The notes under the pieces were generated by a model. It saw only the letters and a program-made list of their open reading frames with translations. It had not been told where the DNA came from and made no database searches. A stretch of 64,000 bases of DNA from Flavimaricola marinus (lineage in GTDB: Bacteria; Pseudomonadota; Alphaproteobacteria; Rhodobacterales; Rhodobacteraceae), in the NCBI RefSeq assembly GCF_900184895.1, contig NZ_FXZK01000004.1:124001-188000 (forward strand). Reading direction: 5' to 3'. Of this stretch, positions 25,445-34,091 are shown piece by piece. The translations under genes were made by a program, and so were the position numbers. Each line of letters starts with the position of its first letter. The stretch's first letter is position 1.

Positions 25445-27702
25445 GGATTTTTCTCGCGCTTGTATTCTGGATCTGCTGTGCGCCGGTCGGGGCCGAGGTC
25501 GTTTCGATACGTTCCGGCGAGCACGATCGTTTCTCGCGCTTGGTTCTGACCATTCCCGAAGGCCGCGAGTGGACCTTGGGCCGCGTGTCGGATGGATACG
25601 CGTTGGAGCTCGGCGACGGGTCGGATACCTATGATACCACCACTGTTTTCGACAGGATTCCCCCCGACCGGATCGCTTCGATCGAGAGCGAAGATGGCCG
25701 TTTGCGCATCTCAGTCTCTTGTGAATGCCACGCAGATGCCTTCCTCTGGCGGGCTGACAAGCTCGTGGTCGACGTTGTGGATGGACCACCGCCTGACGGG
25801 TCGGAGTTCGAGATTGCCTTGGTCGGCGGATCGACCGAGGAGCCACAATCCAACTCCGCCGACCAGGTCAACCTGCCTTTGCTGATTGAAGCACCCGATG
25901 CCGGGGCGCGGCCACCGTTGGTCCCCGGCACATTTGCCGTCACGCCACCCACTGACAATCGCGTGGCTGAAGCCGAACGTGCCGTCATCGAGAGCCTCGC
26001 GCGTGCCGCTAGCCAAGGTGTCTTCGATATTCCATCGCGGCCCGTGCCGATCATACCTGACAATCTGAGCGAGGACGGCTCTGCGAATTCCGCCGAGCTT
26101 CCTGTTCTGACTCCGATCACCGACCCGATGGATGGGATCCCGACCCCTGTTTCCAACTCCTCGGGCACCGGCGGCCCCGGGCTGGTGCTGCGCACCGGGA
26201 TCGAGCGCGACGAAAATGGGAAGCAGGGCATAATCGAAGAGTCCGGCCACTGTATCTCGGACGAGATGCTCGGCCTGGATACGTGGGGCGACGATAGGGA
26301 CTTCTCGACGCAGATTGCGGATCATCGCCGTATCCTGACCGGCGAATTTGACGCCTATCCAGAGGGCTCGATTGAGGATCTCGCCAAGACCTACATCTTT
26401 TTTGGCTTCGGTCAGGAAGCGCGGCAGGTCTTGGCGCTGGATGGCCAAGGGTCTCAGGAAAGACTCGTCCTCGACGCCCTGTCGCGTGTTGTGGACGATG
26501 TGCCTCAGCGCAACGGCGTTCTTGATGATCAGATGGACTGCTCAGGGTTCGTCGTCATGTGGGCGGCTCTGGCCAACGGCAGCCTGGGCGAGTCTTCGAC
26601 CGATGGGCGCAACGCTGCCGTAATGGCCTTTCGGCTGCTGCCTGACCAATTGCGAGGACATTTGGGCGCACGCCTTGCCCGGCTGTTCCTCGAAGCCGGA
26701 GATTCGACGACGGCAGATATGATCCTGACTGCGTCCCAGCGGCTGGAAACGGGGCATACGGTCGAGGCCGATCTGACCGGCGCCGCGGTGATCGAGTCGA
26801 CGGAAGGCGCGGGGCCGGCAATCGAAGTTCTGGGCGCCATGGCCGACGAAGACACCCGGATGACCGCGGACGGATTGGTACAGTTGATCAATTTGCTGCT
26901 GGCAGAGGGCCGTACGGTTGATGATCCGCTTCTCGATCTGGCTTCGGCCATGCGCTTTGAGGCGGGCGGATCGGATGATGCTCGAAAACTGGGCCTGGCC
27001 GAACTACGGGCGCGCACGGCGCGAGATGAGTTCGATGCCGCGCTGGTACTTGTGTCTGATGTCTCCTTGCCGATCGCTCAGGTCGATCGCGACGCACAGA
27101 CATCGCAAGTTGTGGCGGAGATGGCTGAACGCGGAGACACCGCATCCTTTCTGGAATTTGCCTTCGCCGACCTCCCGAACGGATTGAGTGCTGAGGCAGA
27201 GAATGCCGTCGCAAAGAGACTGCTGGAAGTGGGCTTTCCGGATCGCGCCATGTCGATCCTTGCTGGGCCAGCCGTGCAGGAGGCCATGGCCGAGCGTCGG
27301 TATCTGAGAGGCGAGGCCGCGGCTGAAATCGGCGATATCGACGCGCTGAATGCCGCACTGATCGGTTTGTCCGATCCGAGGGCAGCGCAGATTCGGGCGA
27401 GGGCGCTTGCTGCGAGTGGTGATTTCCAAAGCGCACTGGCGGAGGAATTGCAGCAACCCGATGCCGTTGCGAGCCCCGAGGGTGCTTGGCGGGCCGGAGC
27501 GTGGACCTTGCTGGAATCCGGCGACGACCCACTGCTCCAAACCGCGTCTCGCGCAATTCTGTCAGATCCTGTCGTGCTGCCAAGTCCGCCGACACTGGAG
27601 TCACGTCGGGATCTGATCGAAGAGGCGCAGGCCACTCGGACCATGACCGAAGAGCTGCTCGATCGGTTTAACATCGACGCCGATCAGGTGAGCGTCGAGT
27701 AA
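25441..27702 (+). CDS. Exported 753-residue protein coupled to motA (AMIN-like domain plus helical repeats)
   Basis: I do not recognise a named family for this protein. It has a clear signal peptide (RIFLALVFWICCAPVGA, cleavage near residue 18). An all-beta N-terminal region follows (residues about 20-110), with FSRLVLTIP and DKLVVDVVDG strands in the pattern of AMIN domains, which bind cell-wall components. A long disordered Pro/Ser/Asp-rich linker (110-270) leads to a C-terminal alpha-solenoid (about 290-730) with Sel1/TPR-like helices such as LGARLARLFLEAGDSTTADMIL. The start overlaps the motA stop, so it is translated with the stator. Rhizobial MotC is also a periplasmic helical stator protein encoded near motA/motB; this may be a functional counterpart. 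That is inference. Confidence 0.8.
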   Translation: MRIFLALVFWICCAPVGAEVVSIRSGEHDRFSRLVLTIPEGREWTLGRVSDGYALELGDGSDTYDTTTVFDRIPPDRIASIESEDGRLRISVSCECHADAFLWRADKLVVDVVDGPPPDGSEFEIALVGGSTEEPQSNSADQVNLPLLIEAPDAGARPPLVPGTFAVTPPTDNRVAEAERAVIESLARAASQGVFDIPSRPVPIIPDNLSEDGSANSAELPVLTPITDPMDGIPTPVSNSSGTGGPGLVLRTGIERDENGKQGIIEESGHCISDEMLGLDTWGDDRDFSTQIADHRRILTGEFDAYPEGSIEDLAKTYIFFGFGQEARQVLALDGQGSQERLVLDALSRVVDDVPQRNGVLDDQMDCSGFVVMWAALANGSLGESSTDGRNAAVMAFRLLPDQLRGHLGARLARLFLEAGDSTTADMILTASQRLETGHTVEADLTGAAVIESTEGAGPAIEVLGAMADEDTRMTADGLVQLINLLLAEGRTVDDPLLDLASAMRFEAGGSDDARKLGLAELRARTARDEFDAALVLVSDVSLPIAQVDRDAQTSQVVAEMAERGDTASFLEFAFADLPNGLSAEAENAVAKRLLEVGFPDRAMSILAGPAVQEAMAERRYLRGEAAAEIGDIDALNAALIGLSDPRAAQIRARALAASGDFQSALAEELQQPDAVASPEGAWRAGAWTLLESGDDPLLQTASRAILSDPVVLPSPPTLESRRDLIEEAQATRTMTEELLDRFNIDADQVSVE

Positions 27703-28037
27703 ATCGGGTCACTGCTTACGATTTGTAAACGCAACGATCGTAGCGTCAAATCGGATATGTAGCAGAAGGCGCATGGAATGAACGCGAGAATCGCGTGGTT
27801 GGCATGGCCGACCCCAATCGCAGGTGGAAAACCGGCCGTCTCGGAACGAGACGTTTTAATGAGTCATCCCTATTTGAGCGATGAAATGGGGTGCTCGCCG
27901 GGCAGGCTTGCGCGATTCAAAGACGCGTGCTCTGCCATCGATTGCAGACCGAGCCGGCCTTTTGATCCTGCGAAAAGGACCGTTCTTCTCGTTTGCGACG
28001 GAACTGCGATCCGAGGCATTCGACTGGAGCCAGTCAC
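27703..28037 (+). other. Intergenic region motA operon to flhA
   Basis: This 335-base gap contains a composite palindrome (27719-27753) just after the 753-residue gene and a rho-independent terminator (27837-27857). The remaining 180 bases before flhA presumably hold its promoter, but I see no confident -35/-10 pair or sigma-54 site. An open frame of 90 codons crosses the terminator and overlaps flhA; it has no supporting features and I do not call it a gene. Confidence 0.5.
27837..27857 (+). terminator. Rho-independent terminator
   Basis: A perfect seven-base stem, CGTCTCG (27837-27843), GAA loop, CGAGACG (27847-27853), followed by TTTTAAT. It lies 135 bases after the stop of the 753-residue gene and 181 bases before flhA, so flhA probably has its own promoter. 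Confidence 0.8.
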
Positions 28038-30128
28038 ATGCAGGGTCTGACGCTTCAGAACATTTTTCAGCCAACCGTGCTGCTCGCTTTGGCTCTCATG
28101 GCGGTCATCGTCATGATGATCCTGCCGATGCCGGCTTGGGTTCTCGACATGGGGCTGGCCTTGTCGTTTGGCCTCGCCATTCTGATGTTTACCGTCACCT
28201 TGTTCATCCAGCGGCCACTGGATTTTTCTGCTTTTCCCACTGTTCTGTTGGCGTCCCTGATGCTTCGCTTGTCGCTGAACGTGTCATCGACGAAGCTGAT
28301 CATCGCTGACGGTCATACCGGAACCGATGCGGCGGGCGGCGTCATCCAGGGTTTTGCCAATTTCGTTATGGGCGGGTCCGTCCTTCTCGGGATCGTCGTG
28401 TTCTGCGTCTTGTTGATCGTGAATTTCATCGTGATCAACAAGGGCGCGACCCGAATGGCCGAAGTGGGCGCACGCTTTGCGCTGGATGCAATGCCCGGCA
28501 AGCAGTTGGCCATTGACGCCGACATGTCGGCTGGCGCCATCGACCATGCAGAAGCCAAGCGGCGCCGAGAGCTCGAGCAAGCGGAAACCACGTTCTTCGG
28601 TTCTCTCGATGGTGCATCGAAATTCGTCAAGGGCGATGCCGTCGCTGGGCTCTTGATCACGGCGCTCAACCTGGTCGTGGGTTTGATTATCGGCATCACG
28701 ATGCACGGCATGCCGCTTGGTCAAGCGTTTGAGACCTATTCGATCTTGACGGTCGGCGATGGTCTCGTGAGTCAAATTCCCGCGGTTATCATTTCGATCG
28801 CGTCGGCACTGTTGCTAGCCCGAGGCGGCGCCACCGGGGCCACCGACCTCGCCATCGTGGCGCAACTTGGGCGGCACCCGGCTGCACTGGCGACTGTGGG
28901 TGGTTTGATGGCTCTGTTCGCGCTGGTGCCGGGACTTCCGTTTCTGCCCTTTGTCATCGGCGCGATCGTCCTCGGAGGGAGCGCCTGGATTCTTGCCAGA
29001 AAGCAAGAGCGTGAACGGCTTGAGGCAGAGGCGGCAGGTGTCGCAAGACCGGAAGCGGCGAAGAAGGCGTCAATGGGCGATCTGCTCGATCTCGACGATA
29101 TTCATGTCGAATTCTCGCCGGATCTGGTGGAAATGGTTCTTGATCCCGCGACCGGCTTGGACGCGCGGATCGCCAATATGCGCAACCACGTGGCGACGAA
29201 TTTCGGCGTGCTCCTGCCCGAGATCCGGTTGACGGACAACGCGGCACTGCCGGCCAATACTTATGTTGTCAAAGTGCAAGGCGTGGAGCAGGTGCGAGAC
29301 CAACTGCGCCCCGGTCAATTGCTCGCGTTGCTACCAGATGGAGATGCATCTGCGCTGAAGGGTGAAGCGGTTCGTGAACCGGTCTATGGTGCGCCCGCCC
29401 GTTGGATCGCGCCCGATCAACAGGAAGAAGCGGCCCTGACCGGTTTGACCACGGTTTGGCCCGCCGAAGTTCTGGCCACGCACTTGCTCGAGATCATCAA
29501 GCGCAATTTGCCCAGGCTGCTGTCGCACAAGTCGATGCGGCGCCTCATTGAAGAGATGACCAACCTCACCGATACGGACAGAGCGACCGCCAACCGTAAA
29601 CTGCTCGACGAAATGATGCCCGACAAGGTTCCTCCGGATATGTTGCTGTCGACCTTGCGGCTTCTGCTGGAAGAGCGTGTGTCGATCCGGAACCTGCCGT
29701 TGATCATCGAAGCCGTCGCCGAAGGTCGTCAAGTTCACACCACGCCGGAGGGCATCGCGGAGCACGTCCGGCAGCGTCTTGGCTTTCAACTGGTCGCCGA
29801 GATGCGGCGCGAGGATGGCACCATCCCCCTGATCCAGCTCGCCCCCGAGTGGGAAGAGACCTTCAACACCTATCAGATTACGTCCGAGCGCGGATCGTCG
29901 GATGTGGCTTTGCCGCCGGAGGACTTCAATCGTCTGGCGACCGCCATCGCCGACAAGATCAATCGGGCGGCCGAGAAGGGAGCCTATCCGGCGGTGGTCA
30001 CATCGATGCGGCGCAGGCGGTTCCTGCGGACGGTCATGACGGCCAAGGGCATTCCAAACCCCTGCCTGTCTTTCGAGGAGATCGGGGTAGACGCCCGCCC
30101 GTCATTGGTCGGACTGGTCCCCGCATGA
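28038..30128 (+). CDS. flhA: Flagellar export apparatus protein FlhA
   Basis: This 696-residue protein forms the nonameric export gate ring. The N-terminal half has about eight membrane helices with the conserved FHIPEP-family loop (FVKGDAVAGLLITALNLVVGLIIG near residues 200-225). The C-terminal half is the cytoplasmic substrate- and chaperone-docking domain, which includes VSIRNLPLIIEAVAE. ATG 28038 follows TGGAG; upstream in-frame codons are not conserved. Its stop overlaps the fliR start (ATGA), giving a flhA-fliR-flhB operon. Confidence 0.96.
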   Translation: MQGLTLQNIFQPTVLLALALMAVIVMMILPMPAWVLDMGLALSFGLAILMFTVTLFIQRPLDFSAFPTVLLASLMLRLSLNVSSTKLIIADGHTGTDAAGGVIQGFANFVMGGSVLLGIVVFCVLLIVNFIVINKGATRMAEVGARFALDAMPGKQLAIDADMSAGAIDHAEAKRRRELEQAETTFFGSLDGASKFVKGDAVAGLLITALNLVVGLIIGITMHGMPLGQAFETYSILTVGDGLVSQIPAVIISIASALLLARGGATGATDLAIVAQLGRHPAALATVGGLMALFALVPGLPFLPFVIGAIVLGGSAWILARKQERERLEAEAAGVARPEAAKKASMGDLLDLDDIHVEFSPDLVEMVLDPATGLDARIANMRNHVATNFGVLLPEIRLTDNAALPANTYVVKVQGVEQVRDQLRPGQLLALLPDGDASALKGEAVREPVYGAPARWIAPDQQEEAALTGLTTVWPAEVLATHLLEIIKRNLPRLLSHKSMRRLIEEMTNLTDTDRATANRKLLDEMMPDKVPPDMLLSTLRLLLEERVSIRNLPLIIEAVAEGRQVHTTPEGIAEHVRQRLGFQLVAEMRREDGTIPLIQLAPEWEETFNTYQITSERGSSDVALPPEDFNRLATAIADKINRAAEKGAYPAVVTSMRRRRFLRTVMTAKGIPNPCLSFEEIGVDARPSLVGLVPA

Positions 30129-30907
30129 CCTTGGCGCTCGCTGATTTTGCGGATCTCGCAACGGGAACGCTTTGGGGAGCATTGCTGGTGTTTCTGCGGA
30201 TCGGCGCCATGATGGCCCTGATACCGGCCTTTGGAGAGCAATCGGTTCCGGCGCGGGTGAAACTGGGTCTGACGGTCGCATTTACCCTGATCGTTCTGCC
30301 GGCGACAGCGCCGCATATTGCTGAACCGCCAAATGAAACCACTGCGATACTCGGACTGGCAGGCGCGGAGATCGTCTCCGGCCTTTTCTTTGGCATGATG
30401 CTTCGCTTGTTCATCATGGCGCTTCAGATCGCGGGCACGATCGCGGCGCAGTCGACCTCTCTGTCACAGTTGTTTGGGGGAAGCGCCGGCGCGGACCCGT
30501 TGCCGGCCATGGGGCATGTGCTCGTGATTTCGGGTCTCGCGCTTGCAGCTCTCTTGGGGCTGCACGTCAGGGTCGCCGCCTATATGCTGCAGAGCTATGA
30601 TCTTGTTCCGATTGGCGTTTTGCCGATGCCCGGAATTGTTGCCGAAGCAGGCGTGGCCGAGGTCACACGCTGTTTTTCGCTGGGCTTCACCTTGGCGGCG
30701 CCATTCGTGGTGGCGTCGCTCCTCTACAATGTCACCTTGGGCGTGATCAACCGCGCCATGCCGCAACTGATGGTGGCCTTTGTCGGAGCGCCCGCGATCA
30801 CCGCGGGAGGCTTGGCGCTGCTGATGATTTCCGCGCCGTTCCTGCTGTCGATCTGGAGCGATCAGTTCTTTGGCTTCATGGCGCGACCGTTCGGGCCAAT
30901 CCAATGA
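30125..30907 (+). CDS. fliR: Flagellar export protein FliR
   Basis: This 260-residue integral membrane protein is part of the FliPQR export gate, with about six membrane segments. Typical segments are LVFLRIGAMMALIPAFGEQSVPARVKLGL near the start and AAPFVVASLLYNVTLGVINRAMPQ, the latter containing the conserved RxxPQ-type turn. The ATG overlaps the flhA stop and the end overlaps flhB by four bases. Pfam Bac_export_1 is expected. Confidence 0.94.
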   Translation: MTLALADFADLATGTLWGALLVFLRIGAMMALIPAFGEQSVPARVKLGLTVAFTLIVLPATAPHIAEPPNETTAILGLAGAEIVSGLFFGMMLRLFIMALQIAGTIAAQSTSLSQLFGGSAGADPLPAMGHVLVISGLALAALLGLHVRVAAYMLQSYDLVPIGVLPMPGIVAEAGVAEVTRCFSLGFTLAAPFVVASLLYNVTLGVINRAMPQLMVAFVGAPAITAGGLALLMISAPFLLSIWSDQFFGFMARPFGPIQ

Positions 30908-31986
30908 GCGGTGACGACAGCGAAGAAGACAAGCAATACGACCCTTCCCAGAAAAAGCTCGACGATGCGCGGCAGAAAGGTGAAGTCCCGAAATCCGTGG
31001 ATCTGACGACCTCCGCGGCGTATTTCGGGTTTCTCGTCGTCGGCTCTTTGGCGGGCCCGGCGTCGATCCTGGCGATTGGGGCAACGCTGGCCGCGCTGCT
31101 GGCGCGGGCGGACAGTTTCTCGACCCAGGTGTTTACGGGGTCCGGCGGGCTCTTTGCCAAGAACATGCTTGCGGAAATGGGCTGGGCCCTCGCGCCTTGG
31201 ATGGTGCTCCCGGGGGTCATTGCGTTGTTGTCGGTGATCATTCAGCGGGGGCTGGTCTTTGCGCCGAGCAAACTGGAACCGAAACTGTCCCGGATATCTC
31301 CGATCAAGGGTTTCACCAACAAATTCGGGCGTGAGGGCCTGTTCGAGTTTTTCAAGAGCGCGGGCAAGTTGGTGATCTACAGTATCGTGCTTGGCTTCTT
31401 CCTGACGTTCCAGTTCCCGGAGATCATCGGCACGATGATCATGGCGCCAGCACTCATCGCCTCCGAGTTCCTCGGGATGGCATTGCAGCTGTTGTTCATC
31501 GTGTTCCTGGTCGCGGTATCGATCGGGGCGGTCGACTGGTTCTTTCAGAATGCCCAACACACCCGCAAGAACCGGATGTCTCGCAAGGAGTTGATGGACG
31601 AGCACAAGAATTCCGAGGGCGATCCGATGATGAAGCAGCAGCGGCGTCAGAAGGCGGTCGGCTTTGCGATGAACCAGATGCTTGCAGACGTACCCGACGC
31701 GGACGTCATTATCGTCAACCCGACACATTACGCGGTTGCGCTGAAATGGGAGCGCGGCTCGGGGCGCGCGCCGATCTGTGTGGCCAAAGGCGTGGACGAA
31801 ATCGCGGCGCGCATTCGCGAATTGGCGCAAACGCACGAGGTGCCGGTCCATTCAGACCCCCCAACAGCCCGATTGCTGTTCGCCAGCGTCGAGATCGGCG
31901 ACGAGATCAAGCCTGATCATTACCGCGCCGTCGCCGCGGCAATCCGATTTGCGGAGAAGGTCCGCACCAAGGTGAGAATGACATGA
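30904..31986 (+). CDS. flhB: Flagellar export specificity protein FlhB
   Basis: This 360-residue protein controls the export switch from hook to filament substrates. The N-terminus has the acidic/polar lead and EDDQKTE-type motif (DSEEDKQYDPSQKKLDDARQKG). Four membrane helices follow, then a cytoplasmic domain with the autocleavage motif Asn-Pro-Thr-His at residues 272-275. Basic KKELMDEHK-type helices precede the cleavage site. It is coupled to fliR and to the next small gene by ATGA overlaps. Confidence 0.96.
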   Translation: MSGDDSEEDKQYDPSQKKLDDARQKGEVPKSVDLTTSAAYFGFLVVGSLAGPASILAIGATLAALLARADSFSTQVFTGSGGLFAKNMLAEMGWALAPWMVLPGVIALLSVIIQRGLVFAPSKLEPKLSRISPIKGFTNKFGREGLFEFFKSAGKLVIYSIVLGFFLTFQFPEIIGTMIMAPALIASEFLGMALQLLFIVFLVAVSIGAVDWFFQNAQHTRKNRMSRKELMDEHKNSEGDPMMKQQRRQKAVGFAMNQMLADVPDADVIIVNPTHYAVALKWERGSGRAPICVAKGVDEIAARIRELAQTHEVPVHSDPPTARLLFASVEIGDEIKPDHYRAVAAAIRFAEKVRTKVRMT

Positions 31987-32381
31987 GCAACAAGGCCCGC
32001 GATCTCGCTTCCCTTGCTGGGTTGACCGCTGCTGCATACACCGCAGCGCAGGCAAGGATGGGCGCACTCAAACGCAAGGAAACGGAGTTGCGCGAGAAGC
32101 TCGATGCGTTGGCCGCCTCGCGCCAGCATGATGCCGGTGAGGCGGTGTTCTCTGATCCTGCGCGGCGGGCAGGCGCCGATCTTTTGTGGCAACGTTGGGT
32201 CGATACCCGCCGCAGTGCTTTGAACAAGGAACTGGTGAATAATCTGGTGGCTCAAACACGAGCCAAGACCCTGCTCACCAAGGAATTCGGGCGTCACGAA
32301 GCGATCAAGGGACTGCGCGAACAGGCAAGCGAAAAGGCCCGCGCGGAGCAACTCCGGCGGGCCGAACGGAATGGTTTCTGA
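31983..32381 (+). CDS. Small helical protein coupled to flhB (possible FliJ counterpart)
   Basis: This 132-residue protein is soluble and nearly all helical, rich in Arg, Lys, Ala and Glu, with heptad-like patterning across ALKRKETELREKLDALAASR and in the C-terminal third. No domain is recognisable. Length and helical hairpin-like composition resemble FliJ (about 147 residues), the export chaperone-escort protein that otherwise appears missing from this locus; fliI at 37074 has no fliJ after it. The start overlaps the flhB stop (ATGA). The FliJ idea is inference from context; it could equally be another export accessory protein. Confidence 0.72.
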   Translation: MSNKARDLASLAGLTAAAYTAAQARMGALKRKETELREKLDALAASRQHDAGEAVFSDPARRAGADLLWQRWVDTRRSALNKELVNNLVAQTRAKTLLTKEFGRHEAIKGLREQASEKARAEQLRRAERNGF

Positions 32382-32392
32382 ACCGGCTCAGA
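32377..32392. terminator. Hairpin across the stop codons of convergent genes
   Basis: TCTGA (32377-32381) pairs with TCAGA (32388-32392) around a six-base loop. The first arm contains the TGA of the helical flhB-operon gene, and the second contains the reverse-strand stop of the fliL-like gene. The stem is short and there is no T tract, so terminator function is weakly supported. Confidence 0.3.
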
Positions 32393-32900
32393 CGTCCTGA
32401 CGCACCAGCTCCAGGATCAAGACATCGCTGACCTGGTTGCCGATCGCCTCACGGGCGGCGTTGCGAAGCGCTGTTCGCAGGTTGCGCATATTGGTCGTCG
32501 CCGTGAATTGCCCGTCGAAGCCGCCCAGATTGGCATGATCGAACAGCACCTGAAGGAAAGCATCCCGCAGTTTTGGTTCTTGTTCGAACACGAAGTCCTT
32601 CTCGCCGGTGGGAACCTCGACGCTAAGGGAGACGACAACAAGCGCCTGAACCTGTTCGTTGGAGACGACGGGGACGACGAATTGGTTGTTCAGTCTCGCA
32701 TATTCCTTGTCCGATGCCGCTTCGGGCTCGGAATGATCCTCGGCGGCGGTCATGGCGTGGTCGTCTTCGGGAAGAGGACCACAGGGGTTGGCCATGGCTT
32801 CCTCGGTTGGTTCTTCGGCTGCGGGTGTCAGGAACAGACCGGCGGCGATGCCACCGCCTGTTCCGACAAGCAGCAAGATCAGGGGCAGGATGAGTTTCAT
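32388..32900 (-). CDS. Second FliL-like flagellar protein
   Basis: This 170-residue protein has one N-terminal membrane helix (LILPLILLLVGTGGGIAAGLFL), then an acidic His/Glu-rich linker and a periplasmic domain with the FliL pattern. Key segments are FVVPVV, VVVSLSVEVP, and the ending VSDVLILELVRQDV, which matches VRDLLIMEFVLN of the fliL product at 23032. It is the last gene of the reverse-strand operon flgB-C-fliE-Q-flgF-G-A-H, 24 bases after flgH. Two FliL paralogues in one locus suggest separate roles at stator and basal body. Confidence 0.78.
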   Translation of the reverse strand: MKLILPLILLLVGTGGGIAAGLFLTPAAEEPTEEAMANPCGPLPEDDHAMTAAEDHSEPEAASDKEYARLNNQFVVPVVSNEQVQALVVVSLSVEVPTGEKDFVFEQEPKLRDAFLQVLFDHANLGGFDGQFTATTNMRNLRTALRNAAREAIGNQVSDVLILELVRQDV

Positions 32901-32924
32901 GGCGTCTCCAGTTCAGGGCATTTG

Positions 32925-33662
32925 CTAGAACGGCAGAAGGATTTCAGCGGCTTGCTGCCCGTAGCGCGGCTGCTGCACATCCGAGATCTGGCCGCGTCCG
33001 CCATAGGCGATCCTCGCCGAGGCGATCTTGTCGTAGGTGACTTCGTTCTGACGGGTGATGTCCGCCGGCCGCACAAAACCGGAGACGAGCAGCTCGCGCA
33101 TTTCGAAATTGACCCGGACCTGCTGGCTTCCCTCGATCGAGAGCACGCCGTTTGGCAGAACGTCGACGACGGTTGCGGCCACGCGGAGGGTCAACCGCTC
33201 GTTCCTCTGCACTGATCCCGTTCCCGAGAATGTGCTCGACGAGCCGAGGCCAACTGCGGAATCGAGGCTCGCGCCGCCGGGCAGATCTTCGTTGATCCGC
33301 TGCGGAAGCCCGAAGAGATCGTTGATTTGCATCTCCTGATTGCCGCTGCGCGACCGGTCGCTGGAGTTGTTGATCTGGGCGCTATCGTCGATCTCGATGA
33401 CGACGGTCAGAATGTCGCCGCGCTGCATGGCCCGTCGATCCCCGAGGAGCGACCCGCGGTCGCCGGTCCAAAGCGATGCGGGGGCGGTTGGCGGCAGGGC
33501 CATCGTGTCCACGCTTTGCGGCAGGCTCGCGGTCATCATGGCCGTGTGTTCCGTTGTCGACAGAACCGGCGTGAACGGAGGTTCTTGGCCGATTTGCTCG
33601 ACTTGGGCGCAGGCCGCTGACATGCCCAGCACACCGATGATCATCAGGCGGGAGATCGACAT
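32925..33662 (-). CDS. flgH: Flagellar L-ring lipoprotein FlgH
   Basis: This 245-residue outer-membrane ring protein has an N-terminal lipoprotein signal (LMIIGVLGMSAACAQ, lipobox Cys near residue 19). The mature part contains the FlgH hallmarks SLLGDRRAMQRGDILTVVIEIDDSAQ and NERLTLRVAATVVDVLPNGVLSIEGSQQV, and ends RYGQQAAEILLPF. It lies 12 bases after flgA on the reverse strand and forms the L ring together with the P ring protein FlgI. Confidence 0.95.
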   Translation of the reverse strand: MSISRLMIIGVLGMSAACAQVEQIGQEPPFTPVLSTTEHTAMMTASLPQSVDTMALPPTAPASLWTGDRGSLLGDRRAMQRGDILTVVIEIDDSAQINNSSDRSRSGNQEMQINDLFGLPQRINEDLPGGASLDSAVGLGSSSTFSGTGSVQRNERLTLRVAATVVDVLPNGVLSIEGSQQVRVNFEMRELLVSGFVRPADITRQNEVTYDKIASARIAYGGRGQISDVQQPRYGQQAAEILLPF

Positions 33663-33674
33663 TATGGATGTTCC

Positions 33675-34091
33675 TTAGCGAGAAACGTAGGCGGTGCCGT
33701 CCGGTCCGATGAGGGCCGATACGGTGTTGCGCGAACTGAGGTTCATGACACGGATGGTCTCGCCCGGACCGGCGCGGTCCATGGCGCGGCCCTCGGTCGA
33801 GATTGTGAGGATTTCATTGGCGTAGATCAGGGGGATGATCTGGTTGCGTTCGACCACTGCGGGTGGCCCGAGGTCTGCGGCGCGAACGGGCCGCCCGGCA
33901 TAGAGCGCCACTTTCGCTTCCAGCCCAATGGCGGCGTCCGGCGAAGTGATCGCACCCGGAACCGTGGCGTCCGTCACCACGATATCGCCGGGGCCGATAA
34001 TGGTGCGCGCCGGAATCGTGCGACTGGCGACCAGGGTCTCTGCCGAGGCGGCAGAGCCTGCCAAAATCAGGCAGAGCGCGAGCCGGGTCAT
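33675..34091 (-). CDS. flgA: P-ring assembly chaperone FlgA (short form)
   Basis: This 138-residue periplasmic protein has a signal peptide (LALCLILAGSAASA) and an SAF-type domain: the pattern TIPARTIIGPGDIVVTDATVP, then LYAGRPVRAADLGPP and a C-terminal VSALIGPDGTAYV. Enterobacterial FlgA is about 219 residues; this form lacks the N-terminal extra region, as in other alphaproteobacteria. It escorts FlgI during P-ring assembly. The start overlaps the flgG stop (ATGA). Confidence 0.9.
   Translation of the reverse strand: MTRLALCLILAGSAASAETLVASRTIPARTIIGPGDIVVTDATVPGAITSPDAAIGLEAKVALYAGRPVRAADLGPPAVVERNQIIPLIYANEILTISTEGRAMDRAGPGETIRVMNLSSRNTVSALIGPDGTAYVSR

Noticed and set aside
27897-27912. 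Sigma-54 promoter upstream of flhA (GGGCAGGCTTGCGC)
   Set aside because: A GG-N10-GC spacing can be drawn but the conserved TGGCAC and TTGC blocks are out of register, so the match is not credible.
27778-28050. A 90-codon open frame between the motA operon and flhA
   Set aside because: It crosses the terminator at 27837 and runs into the flhA start, with no ribosome binding site and no recognisable sequence.
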